Assembly (NCBI GenBank): GCA_017464815.1
Contig: JAFTYI010000028.1
Span: 1-43,933 of the forward strand
Source of the DNA: Bacteroidaceae bacterium
Lineage (GTDB): Bacteria; Bacteroidota; Bacteroidia; Bacteroidales; Bacteroidaceae
DNA length: 43,933 nucleotides
Direction of reading: 5' to 3'
Part shown: positions 36,272 to 43,806 of the stretch, piece by piece
How the letters are laid out: each line of letters starts with the position of its first letter
How positions within the stretch are numbered: position 1 is the first letter of the stretch
The notes under the pieces: generated by a model
The model's database searches: none
The model's input: only the letters and a program-made list of their open reading frames with translations
What the model was told of the DNA's origin: nothing
Made by a program: the position numbers and the translations under genes

Positions 36272-37639
36272 ATGATACTAATAATTGACGATGACCAAAG
36301 CATACGCTCGTCGCTGGGTTTCATGCTGAAGCGGGCGGGACACGAGGTGACGGCCGTGAGCACTCCCAAGGAAGCACTGGAAGTGATAAGGGAGACTGCG
36401 CCCCGACTGATGCTGATGGACATGAACTTCTCGCTCGCCACCGACGGGGAGGAGGGATTGACGCTGCTCCGCCAGGTGAAACTCTTCTGTCCGCAAGTGC
36501 CGGTCATCCTGATGACGGCGTGGGGAAGCATCCAATTGGCTGTGAAGGGAATGCAGGCGGGCGCCTTCGACTTCGTCACCAAGCCGTGGAACAACGTAGC
36601 GCTGATGCAACGCATCGAAACGGCACTCGAGCTGACCGAAGGAAAGACTTCTGACCATACGGCAGAGACGGATGACGGAGAGTTTGACCGCAGCCACATC
36701 ATCGGCCGCAGCGAGGGACTGATGAAGGTCTTAGAAATGGCAAAACGCATTGCCCACACCAACGCCTCGGTGCTCATCACCGGCGAGAGCGGAACGGGCA
36801 AGGAGCTGATAGCGGAAGCCATACACCGCAACAGCCCGCGACGGGGGAAGCCCTTCGTTAAGGTGAACTTGGGCGGCATCTCGCAATCGTTGTTCGAAAG
36901 CGAGATGTTCGGACACAAGAAGGGGGCCTTCACCGGTGCCGTGAACGACCGCGCAGGACGCTTCGAAACGGCGGACAAGGGCACCATCTTTCTCGACGAA
37001 ATAGGCGAACTGGACCTGAGTTGCCAAGTGAAGATGCTGCGCGTGCTGCAGGAGCAGACCTTCGAACGGTTGGGCGAGAGCACACCGCGCAAGACGGACA
37101 TCCGCGTGGTGAGCGCCACCAATGCCGACCTACCACAAATGGTGCGCGAAGGGACTTTCCGCGAAGACCTCTTTTACCGCATCAACCTCATCACCGTACA
37201 CCTGCCAGCCCTGCGCGAACGGCGCGACGACATCCCCCTGCTGGTGCGCCACTTCATCGACCAACAATGCCGGCTGAACGGACTGCCACCGGTAAGTGTC
37301 ACTCCCGAAGCGATGCAGTACCTGCGCACACTGCCCTACCCCGGAAACATACGCGAACTGAAGAATCTGGTGGAGCGCACCCTGTTAGTGAGCGGAAGCG
37401 AGGAACTGACGGCCGACGACTTCAAGGCCATGCACTCCCTCTCGGGTCAATCGGAAGCGACCCCGACAACCACCCCACCCCCCACCGAAGGGCTGACACT
37501 GGACGAAATAGAGAAACAGGCCATCCTACAAGCCATCAGCCGCTACCGGGGTAACCTCTCGCTCGTGGCCGTGGAGCTGGGCATCAGTCGCGGAGCACTC
37601 TACCGCCGACTGGAGAAGTATGGAATTGAGACTACATAA
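36272..37639 (+). CDS. sigma-54-dependent response regulator (NtrC type)
   Basis: A 455-residue transcription activator. The receiver domain (1-120) has the acidic pocket (DDD at 6-8), the phosphorylated Asp50 in LMLMDMNFS and Lys104. The AAA+ domain has Walker A GESGTGKE (171-178), the sigma-54-contacting loop GAFTGA (218-223) and Walker B GTIFLDEIGEL (about 237-247). A Fis-type helix-turn-helix ends the protein (LSLVAVELGISRGALYRRLEKYG). An intact GAFTGA means it should activate sigma-54 promoters such as the one before the adaptor gene. Its own promoter is of the housekeeping type, and it is followed 29 bases later by its kinase. Confidence 0.95.
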   Translation: MILIIDDDQSIRSSLGFMLKRAGHEVTAVSTPKEALEVIRETAPRLMLMDMNFSLATDGEEGLTLLRQVKLFCPQVPVILMTAWGSIQLAVKGMQAGAFDFVTKPWNNVALMQRIETALELTEGKTSDHTAETDDGEFDRSHIIGRSEGLMKVLEMAKRIAHTNASVLITGESGTGKELIAEAIHRNSPRRGKPFVKVNLGGISQSLFESEMFGHKKGAFTGAVNDRAGRFETADKGTIFLDEIGELDLSCQVKMLRVLQEQTFERLGESTPRKTDIRVVSATNADLPQMVREGTFREDLFYRINLITVHLPALRERRDDIPLLVRHFIDQQCRLNGLPPVSVTPEAMQYLRTLPYPGNIRELKNLVERTLLVSGSEELTADDFKAMHSLSGQSEATPTTTPPPTEGLTLDEIEKQAILQAISRYRGNLSLVAVELGISRGALYRRLEKYGIETT

Positions 37640-37668
37640 CCAAACTCATAATTAATAATTCCCCGTCC

Positions 37669-38976
37669 ATGCTTTCCTTCAAACGAATGTTCATCCTGTT
37701 GGCAATGCTGCTGATTGTCGTTGCCATCCTGCTGGGTCTGCTGTCAATAGATGAGCGGGGCCTGTTGTTCTATGTCGCCGAAGCCACGGTGGCCATCACG
37801 CTGGTGGGTCTGTACTACTTCTACCAAAAGGTGGTGAAGCCTGTCTATATGCTGACTGACGGATTGGACCTGTTGCGCGAACAGGACTTCAGCAGCCGGC
37901 TCAAGCGCGTGGGCCAACGGGAAACGGACCAGATTATCGACACCTTTAACCGCATGTTGGAACAACTGAAGAACGAGCGGTTGCGCGTGAGGGAGCAGAA
38001 CCACTTCTTGGACCTGCTCATCAGCGTGTCGCCCATGGGAGTGGTGTTGCAGGACTTCGACGGCCACATCACCGACATGAATCCGGCCGCCCAACGTTTC
38101 ATGGGACTGGCATCGGCCGAGGAAATCAAAGGGAAACAATTCAAGGAAATAGAGACACCGCTATCGGCCGAGATTGCAGCCATCCCACGAGGCGACACAC
38201 GCACGGTACGACTGAGCGATTCGATGGTCTATCGCCTGTCGCATCTGTCGTTCGTCGACCGGGGATTCCCCCACCCGTTCATTCTGATTGAGAGCCTGAC
38301 CAACGAGGTAATGAAGGCCGAGAAGAAAGCCTACGAGAAGGTCATCCGCATGATAGCCCACGAGGTGAACAACAGCGTGGCGGGCATCACCTCCACCCTC
38401 GACACCGTAAGCCAGGCATTGGCCGAGATGGACGACACTACGGAGCTGCGCGAAGTGATGGCCGTCTGCGTGGAGCGCTGCTACAGCATGAGTAACTTCA
38501 TCACCCGCTTTGCCGACGTGGTGAAGATTCCCGAGCCACAACTGCAGGAGGTTGACCTGAACACACTGGTACAGAACAACCTCCGCATCCTGGAAGGACT
38601 CTGCCTGCCACAGGACATCCGCCTCGGCCTGCAACTCAGTCCCACTCCGTTGCCGGTGAAGATTGACACACCGCTCTTTGCACAGGTGTTGCAGAACATC
38701 ATAAAGAATGCCGTCGAAAGCATCGGACACGATGGAGGGAAAATCACCCTCACCACCACATCGTCGCCCTACACCGCCATCGAGATAGCCGACAACGGAC
38801 GGGGCATCAACCGCGAAACAGAGCAGAAACTCTTCACCCCCTTCTTCTCCACCAAACCCGACGGGCAGGGCATCGGCCTCATCTTCATCCGCGAAGTGCT
38901 GCTGAAGCATGGCTGCACCTTCTCCCTCCGCACTTGGCCCGACGGCCTCACCCGCTTCCGCATTGAGTGGAAGTGA
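37669..38976 (+). CDS. sensor histidine kinase (NtrB/AtoS-like)
   Basis: A 435-residue inner-membrane kinase, probably the partner of the upstream regulator. Two membrane helices (about 6-26 and 32-52) are joined by about five residues, so no external sensor domain exists. A HAMP-like segment (about 55-110) and a PAS-like domain (about 112-210) follow. The phospho-accepting His231 is in RMIAHEVNNSVAGI, and the ATPase domain has NAVES, DNGRGI and FSTKPDGQGIGL boxes. It may sense membrane stress or an intracellular cue. The gene ends 18 bases before repeat copy C. Confidence 0.92.
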   Translation: MLSFKRMFILLAMLLIVVAILLGLLSIDERGLLFYVAEATVAITLVGLYYFYQKVVKPVYMLTDGLDLLREQDFSSRLKRVGQRETDQIIDTFNRMLEQLKNERLRVREQNHFLDLLISVSPMGVVLQDFDGHITDMNPAAQRFMGLASAEEIKGKQFKEIETPLSAEIAAIPRGDTRTVRLSDSMVYRLSHLSFVDRGFPHPFILIESLTNEVMKAEKKAYEKVIRMIAHEVNNSVAGITSTLDTVSQALAEMDDTTELREVMAVCVERCYSMSNFITRFADVVKIPEPQLQEVDLNTLVQNNLRILEGLCLPQDIRLGLQLSPTPLPVKIDTPLFAQVLQNIIKNAVESIGHDGGKITLTTTSSPYTAIEIADNGRGINRETEQKLFTPFFSTKPDGQGIGLIFIREVLLKHGCTFSLRTWPDGLTRFRIEWK

Positions 38977-38994
38977 GAGACCAAAGCCCATATA

Positions 38995-39069
38995 TTTAGG
39001 CGCGGATTGCGCGGATTACACGGATAGTTTATGTATAAAACCGTGTAATCCGCGCAATCCGCGCCTAAA
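38995..39069. repeat. dispersed inverted repeat, copy C (29-bp perfect arms)
   Basis: Arms 38995-39023 and 39041-39069 pair perfectly over 29 bases around a 17-base loop; the outer part reads TTTAGGCGCGGATTGCGCGG. Compared with copies A and B, GGCACGG has become GGCGCGG in both arms, so the change is compensated. It lies between convergent kinase and permease genes and may terminate both. Confidence 0.88.
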
Positions 39070-39081
39070 ACTTAACTGTCC

Positions 39082-39182
39082 CTTAATACGGGAAGAGCAA
39101 GGGAAGAGCGAATATCATCACCACAGCCATGATGAGCTGGAGGGGCAGACCCACCTTGACGTAATCCATGAAGGTGTATTGT
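39082..39182. repeat. 101-bp direct repeat, right copy (SLC13 3' end)
   Basis: This stretch is repeated at 29024-29124 in the same orientation with one mismatch. It covers the last 33 codons and stop codon of the permease gene, plus one base. Recombination between the two would remove 10,058 bp and keep the permease gene intact. Confidence 0.9.
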
Positions 39183-41002
39183 CCGGCAGGCATCACCAAG
39201 GCGTTGGGCGGTGTGCTGAAAGGCGAAGCAAAGCACATGCTGGCGGCCACGGCCACAGCGAACAGGAAGGGATAGGGACTGACACCTATCTGCACGGCCG
39301 ATGCCATGGCAATGGGCGACATCAGTACGGCGGTGGCGGTGTTGCTGATAAACATAGTCATGAGCGAGGTGGTGAAGTAGATGCCTGCCAACAGGGCAGT
39401 GGGACCATAGGCACCAAGTCCGCTGACGAGACTGCTGGAAAGGTAGTCGCTGACACCGGTCTTCTCCAATGCCAAGGACATGGGCATCATGGCGGCAATG
39501 AGGACGATGCTTTCCCAATTGATGGTCTTGTAAGCGGCTTCGACATTGCGGAAACATCCGGTGAGCACCATCAGCAAGCCGGCTATCATCACGGCCGTGA
39601 CGGGAGCCACGGGGATGAAGTCGAACATCATCATGGCAATCATCATCACCATGATAACGGCGGCCAAGGGAGCCTTGTAGTCGAGCGTCACCTTGGCGGC
39701 TTCGGCCAAGGGCTGACCCAGTACCACCCAATCCTCGTCCTCCTGACTGAGGCGGGCAATGCTTGCCCATGTGCCTTGCACGAGCAACACGTCGCCGGAG
39801 TGCATGCGCACATCCTTGAGGCCGTGTATCATATATTCTCCCTTACGACGGATGCCCACCACGTTGATGTTGTACTTCTGGCGGAAGTTGGAGTCAATGA
39901 GGGTATTATTTATCAGTTTGCTGGCAGGCATAAGCACGATTTCGGCCATACCGATGTCGTAGAAGTCGAGGACACTGCGTCCGCCCTGTTCCTTCAGCGA
40001 GGCATCGTCAAGCAGGGTGAGCTTGTATTCGCCGGCAAAGCGTTCGGCCTTCTCACGGGCACCCATCAGGTAGAGGATATCTCCTGCTTCCAAGGGTGTG
40101 GAGGGGTCGGCCATACTTTGGCTCACGTTCTTCACCAGTTTGCTGCGACGACCTTGTCCCTCGCGGCGTATCTCAAAGATGGTAACTCCGAAACGGCGGT
40201 GCACGTCCAGCTCGGCGGCGGTCTTTCCTACCAAGGCCGATCCGCTCTTCACTTGCAGACGGCTGAGGTTGGAGGCTAACTGGTACTCATCCACCAGTTC
40301 GTTAAGCGACTTGCTCTTGCGTCCGCCCACATTCTCCTTCTTTTTCTTACCCGAAAGGAACCACTTGGTAAGCGGGAGCAGCACCAGGGTGCCCACTACC
40401 ACACACACCAATCCCACGGGAGTGAAGGAGAAGAAACCCAACGGCTCGTACCCAGCCGAGGTAAGCGACTCCTGTATCACGAGGTTGGGCGGTGTACCGA
40501 TGAGGGTCATCATACCTCCCATACTGCTGGCAAAGGCCAAGGGCATGAGCAAGCGGCTGACGTTGGCTCCGGCTCCGGCGGCCATGCTGACCACGATGGG
40601 GAGCATCAGGGCAACCGTGCCCGTGTTGCTCACAAAAGCACCAATGGCGGCCGTGCCAATCATCACCAACAGGAAAAGGCGGAGTTCGCTCTTGCCGGCC
40701 AACTTCAGCAGGCTACCACCGATGATTTTGGCAAGACCCGTCTGGAAGATGGCACCACCTACGACAAACAGTCCCACCATCATGATGACCGTGGAGTTGG
40801 AAAAGCCCGACAGTGCCTCAGCAGGAGTCAGGATATTGAATACAAGAAGTAGCACCAATGCTATCAGTGCTACCATGTCGGAACGCATCCGTCCGCTTAC
40901 AAAGCCCACGACGGAGAGGGCAAGGATGAGGAGGACTATAAGAGAAGACCCTCCCCCAAACCCCTCCCAAGGGAGGGGAGTAGATAGTAAGAGATTCATC
41001 AT
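39083..41002 (-). CDS. SLC13-family permease with two TrkA-C (RCK_C) domains
   Basis: A 639-residue inner-membrane permease of the divalent anion:sodium symporter superfamily. N-terminal helices (about 20-200) include the LTPAEALSGFSNSTVIMMVGLFVV and IGTPPNLVI blocks. A cytoplasmic insert (about 235-420) contains two RCK_C domains that could bind a regulatory ligand, and C-terminal helices hold SNTATAVLMSPIA. Likely substrates are sulfate or dicarboxylates; the family does not decide. The first 19 residues (MMNLLLSTPLPWEGFGGGS) come from the GGAGGGG repeat and replace the usual short start. It is downstream of the acyl-CoA ligase gene on the same strand. Confidence 0.9.
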   Translation of the reverse strand: MMNLLLSTPLPWEGFGGGSSLIVLLILALSVVGFVSGRMRSDMVALIALVLLLVFNILTPAEALSGFSNSTVIMMVGLFVVGGAIFQTGLAKIIGGSLLKLAGKSELRLFLLVMIGTAAIGAFVSNTGTVALMLPIVVSMAAGAGANVSRLLMPLAFASSMGGMMTLIGTPPNLVIQESLTSAGYEPLGFFSFTPVGLVCVVVGTLVLLPLTKWFLSGKKKKENVGGRKSKSLNELVDEYQLASNLSRLQVKSGSALVGKTAAELDVHRRFGVTIFEIRREGQGRRSKLVKNVSQSMADPSTPLEAGDILYLMGAREKAERFAGEYKLTLLDDASLKEQGGRSVLDFYDIGMAEIVLMPASKLINNTLIDSNFRQKYNINVVGIRRKGEYMIHGLKDVRMHSGDVLLVQGTWASIARLSQEDEDWVVLGQPLAEAAKVTLDYKAPLAAVIMVMMIAMMMFDFIPVAPVTAVMIAGLLMVLTGCFRNVEAAYKTINWESIVLIAAMMPMSLALEKTGVSDYLSSSLVSGLGAYGPTALLAGIYFTTSLMTMFISNTATAVLMSPIAMASAVQIGVSPYPFLFAVAVAASMCFASPFSTPPNALVMPAGQYTFMDYVKVGLPLQLIMAVVMIFALPLLFPY

Positions 41003-41058
41003 TATATTACTTTGTCATTTTACTCCCTTCCATATAGGGAGGGGCAAGGGGGAGGGTC
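40944..41058. repeat. inverted repeat pair around the SLC13 gene start
   Basis: 40944-40981 (ending AAGGGAGGGGAGT) and 41022-41058 (starting ACTCCCTTCC, ending GGGGGAGGGTC) pair imperfectly over a 40-base loop containing the permease ATG. The first arm is translated in the permease gene; the second begins 11 bases after the ligase stop codon. Confidence 0.85.
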
Positions 41059-41069
41059 CTCCTCCCCAC

Positions 41070-42875
41070 TTACTCTTCATACATCTTATCAATCACCTCG
41101 GCGTAGTTTTTGTTCAGTGCCGGTCGCTTTATTTTCAGCGTGTTAGTGAGTTCGCCACGTGCCATGCTGAAGGGCTCGGGCAACAGGGTAAAGCGCTTCA
41201 CCTGCTCGTAGTGGGCAAACTGTTGCTGGAGGGTGTCGATGCGCTCCTTCATCATGCTGATGATGCGGGGATGGGCAAGCAGCTCCTCGAGCGAGGCGTA
41301 AGCAATACCATTCTCCTGGGCATACTGTTTGAGCAGGTCGTACTGCGGGATAATGAGGGCCGAAACGAACTTGCGCTTGTCGGCAATGATGGCCACTTGG
41401 TCGATGTAGCGGTCGACGGAGAGCTTGGTCTCCAAGGCTTGCGGTGAGACGTACTTGCCGTTAGAGGTCTTGAAGAGGTCCTTGATGCGCTCGGTCAGGA
41501 AGAGCTGGTCGCCCTTGAGGTAACCGGCGTCGCCCGTGTGGAACCAGCCCTCCTTGTCGATGGCTTCGGCCGTGGCCTCGGCCTTCTTGTAATAGCCCTT
41601 GGTGATGGTCTTTCCGCGGAGGAGCACTTCGTTGTTTTCGCCAATCTTCACCTGCACGTCGGGCATGATGGTGCCCACGGAGCCAATCTCGAAACCGGGG
41701 CTTACGAAGCACGACACGGTGGCACACGACTCGGTGAGGCCATAGCCCACAATCATGTTGATGCCCACGGCGTGGACAAACTCGCAGACTTCGTCGGGCA
41801 CGGCGGCTCCGGCCACGGGGAAGAAGTTGCCGTTCTCGAGGCCGATGGTCTTCTTCAAGAGGGCGTAGATGGTCTTTTCGTAGAACTTGTACTTCAGATG
41901 GAGCATCAGTGGCGGACGCTTGCCCAAGCGCACGTAGTTGAGGTTGTGCTCCTTGCCCACACGGACGGCGTCAATCATCAGCTTCTGCTTGATGCCCTTC
42001 TCGGAGGCTATCTTTTCGTTCACGCCCGAGTAGACCTTCTCCCAGAAGCGGGGCACACTACACATCAATGTGGGGCGCACCTCCTTGATGGTGGAGGCAA
42101 TCTCGGCGGGTTTCAAGTTGAGGCACACGACCACTCCCTTGTGGAGGCAATAGTATGTCCACGCACGCTCGAAGACATGGGTCAGGGGGAGGAAACTCAT
42201 CGACACATCCTTGTCGGACATCTGCGTCAGGCGGATGTCGTGGATGCGGATAATCTCCTCGTAGGTCGAGTGGTGGAGCAGGACGCCCTTAGGCTCGCCC
42301 GTTGTTCCGCTGGTGTAGAGGATGTTGGCCAAGTCGTCCATCGACGCACGTGCGGTGCGCTCGGCCACCACGGCGGCGTGAGGCAATCCTTCGCCCATCT
42401 GCAGGAACTCGTCGAAATAGATGCTGGTGGTGTCGCGCTCGTGCTTCTGAATCTTGCGGTCAAAGAGAATCAGCTTCTCCAACGAGGGACAGATGCCGAG
42501 CACGCTGAAAGCCGTATCATACTGATACTGTTCGCCCACGAAGAGGAAGCGGATTTGTGCATCGTCGATGATGTATTGCGCCTGAGCCGCCGAGCTGGTG
42601 GCATACAGGGGGATGGAGACCGTGCGGTTGGCATGTCCGGCAAAGTCGGCATAGAGGCACTCGGGCTTGTTTTGCGAGAAGATGCCGATGTTCTCCTCCT
42701 CCTTCACCCCCATCGCCACCATGGCATTGGAGGCCAGGTGGACGGTGTTGCTCACTTCGCGCCACGCCACTGACACCCACTGGTTGGTATCATAATCCCT
42801 GTATCTCAGGGCTTCACGGTTCTCGTACTTATCTGCCTGCTTGTGCACCAAGACGGCAAAATGATGATTTCCCAT
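41070..42875 (-). CDS. long-chain fatty acid-CoA ligase (AMP-forming)
   Basis: Activates fatty acids to acyl-CoA through an acyl-adenylate. The P-loop ILYTSGTTGEPKG is at about 185-197, the adenine-binding block GYGLTESCATV follows, the ATP-binding GWFHTGDAGYL is next and the FACS-like motif GDQLFLTERIKDLFKTSNGKYVSP is near 490-515. The C-terminal catalytic lysine lies in TNTLKIKRPALNKNY. The 601-residue length is typical of the bacterial FadD15-like group. No beta-oxidation genes are nearby, so it may serve fatty acid uptake or phospholipid supply. The stop codon is followed by the GGAGGGG repeat pair. Confidence 0.93.
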   Translation of the reverse strand: MGNHHFAVLVHKQADKYENREALRYRDYDTNQWVSVAWREVSNTVHLASNAMVAMGVKEEENIGIFSQNKPECLYADFAGHANRTVSIPLYATSSAAQAQYIIDDAQIRFLFVGEQYQYDTAFSVLGICPSLEKLILFDRKIQKHERDTTSIYFDEFLQMGEGLPHAAVVAERTARASMDDLANILYTSGTTGEPKGVLLHHSTYEEIIRIHDIRLTQMSDKDVSMSFLPLTHVFERAWTYYCLHKGVVVCLNLKPAEIASTIKEVRPTLMCSVPRFWEKVYSGVNEKIASEKGIKQKLMIDAVRVGKEHNLNYVRLGKRPPLMLHLKYKFYEKTIYALLKKTIGLENGNFFPVAGAAVPDEVCEFVHAVGINMIVGYGLTESCATVSCFVSPGFEIGSVGTIMPDVQVKIGENNEVLLRGKTITKGYYKKAEATAEAIDKEGWFHTGDAGYLKGDQLFLTERIKDLFKTSNGKYVSPQALETKLSVDRYIDQVAIIADKRKFVSALIIPQYDLLKQYAQENGIAYASLEELLAHPRIISMMKERIDTLQQQFAHYEQVKRFTLLPEPFSMARGELTNTLKIKRPALNKNYAEVIDKMYEE

Positions 42876-42920
42876 ACGTATCTGTTCTTTATTCTTTTTG
42901 TCGTTTTCTTAAATCGTTTG

Positions 42921-42928
42921 CAAAGATA
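42921..42928 (-). promoter_or_regulatory. -7 element of the acyl-CoA ligase gene
   Basis: TATCTTTG on the minus strand, 45 bases upstream of the ligase ATG. A well-spaced -33 was not found. Confidence 0.4.
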
Positions 42929-42943
42929 CAGTTTTATTTGCAA

Positions 42944-43342
42944 TTATTCGCCCAAATCCTCCGATTTTCCATATTCAACCGGTGGTTCGCTGGCCCATAT
43001 CGGCTCTGACTCGAAGTCCTTATAGCGATGCAAGAGAGATTGCGGGAGGAATTCCTCATCCCTTCTGACATCCCACAAGAGATGGATGTAGACGTACTCT
43101 GCATGCACCGTGTAGACAATCTTTGTCACCTTGTCAACCACCAATGAACGGTACTCCAACGAGGTGCAACCCACCAACATCGGCTCGACACGTCCTAAAT
43201 GGGGGTGGGATTTCAACAATTTTGCCGAATGCCTAATCCTTTCTCTTACTTCAATCGACACAATCGCCCCAAATTGCTTTTTACAATAAGCCACAATCGC
43301 ACGCTGGTCTTCGATTGCGGCCGAATTCCACTTCAATTTCAT
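42944..43342 (-). CDS. ParE/RelE-family toxin
   Basis: A 132-residue protein whose first 100 residues match the RelE/ParE fold: MKLKWNSAAIEDQRAIVAY, then KLLKSHPHLGRVEPMLVG, EYRSLVVDKVTKIVYTV and a final IHLLWDVRRDEEFL. The LW-x-xRRD ending is typical of ParE. The last 30 residues, rich in Glu, Tyr and Ser, are beyond the usual family length of about 100. It overlaps its antitoxin by 4 bases (ATGA). ParE members poison gyrase and RelE members cut mRNA; which applies is not decided by the sequence. Confidence 0.85.
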   Translation of the reverse strand: MKLKWNSAAIEDQRAIVAYCKKQFGAIVSIEVRERIRHSAKLLKSHPHLGRVEPMLVGCTSLEYRSLVVDKVTKIVYTVHAEYVYIHLLWDVRRDEEFLPQSLLHRYKDFESEPIWASEPPVEYGKSEDLGE

Positions 43343-43587
43343 AACATTGCATCAATTAACCTGTCCGCTTCCTCTTCACTCAACCCCCGTCCGGCAATAG
43401 CATCGGCTTCGGTGGCACGCAGGCGGGCCTTCACCTCGTCAAGCGTATAGCGACACGGAGGGGCCGACGTGTACTCCACCGCCTCTTCGTAGCAACGGCG
43501 CACGCGCTCTATCACCTCGGGATTCTTGCTGTTCAAAATATTGCGGGCCAGTTCGGCCTTGATGGCTTCAAACTCGAATGTATCCAT
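43339..43587 (-). CDS. antitoxin of the ParE-type pair
   Basis: An 82-residue acidic protein (MDTFEFEAIKAELARNIL) with mostly helical character and an acidic C-terminus (LSEEEADRLIDAML). It overlaps the toxin gene by 4 bases and precedes it, the standard antitoxin-first order. Similar short antitoxins of Bacteroidota accompany ParE-like toxins. No DNA-binding domain is recognised with confidence, so autoregulation is only likely by analogy. A -7 like TATCTTCG lies upstream on the minus strand without a clear -33. Confidence 0.75.
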   Translation of the reverse strand: MDTFEFEAIKAELARNILNSKNPEVIERVRRCYEEAVEYTSAPPCRYTLDEVKARLRATEADAIAGRGLSEEEADRLIDAML

Positions 43588-43806
43588 ACCGTTACACCTT
43601 ATTTATTTTTATAGATGGCGCGAAGATACTAATTTGCTGCCTATAAACCGCACATTTTCCCAAATTTGTCGCTCTGCGCCCCGTTTTTCGTCTGCTTGGG
43701 GGAAATGTTTGATTACCTATGATTGCATCATCATCAACAACCATTCAGGGGTTTATGGCCATCCGTCCACACATTTCATGCATTAAGTATGCGCAGGGCA
43801 AACGCA
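43588..43806. other. 219-base gap with no gene seen
   Basis: This AT-rich gap between the antitoxin and the truncated edge gene shows no clear reading frame longer than a few dozen codons with a plausible start, and no repeat or RNA gene. It probably holds the antitoxin promoter. Confidence 0.5.

Noticed and set aside
38995-39069. tRNA or structured RNA gene at copy C
   Set aside because: Only a long hairpin is present, with no cloverleaf; the same element occurs at other gene ends.
29124-39082. Transposon or integrative element with its own recombinase
   Set aside because: No integrase, transposase or terminal inverted repeats are seen in the cassette; the flanking direct repeats fit homologous recombination.
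39083-40279. Long plus-strand open frame opposite the SLC13 gene
   Set aside because: It is antisense to a clear permease gene and has the His-, Gly- and Asp-rich composition of reversed membrane-protein codons.
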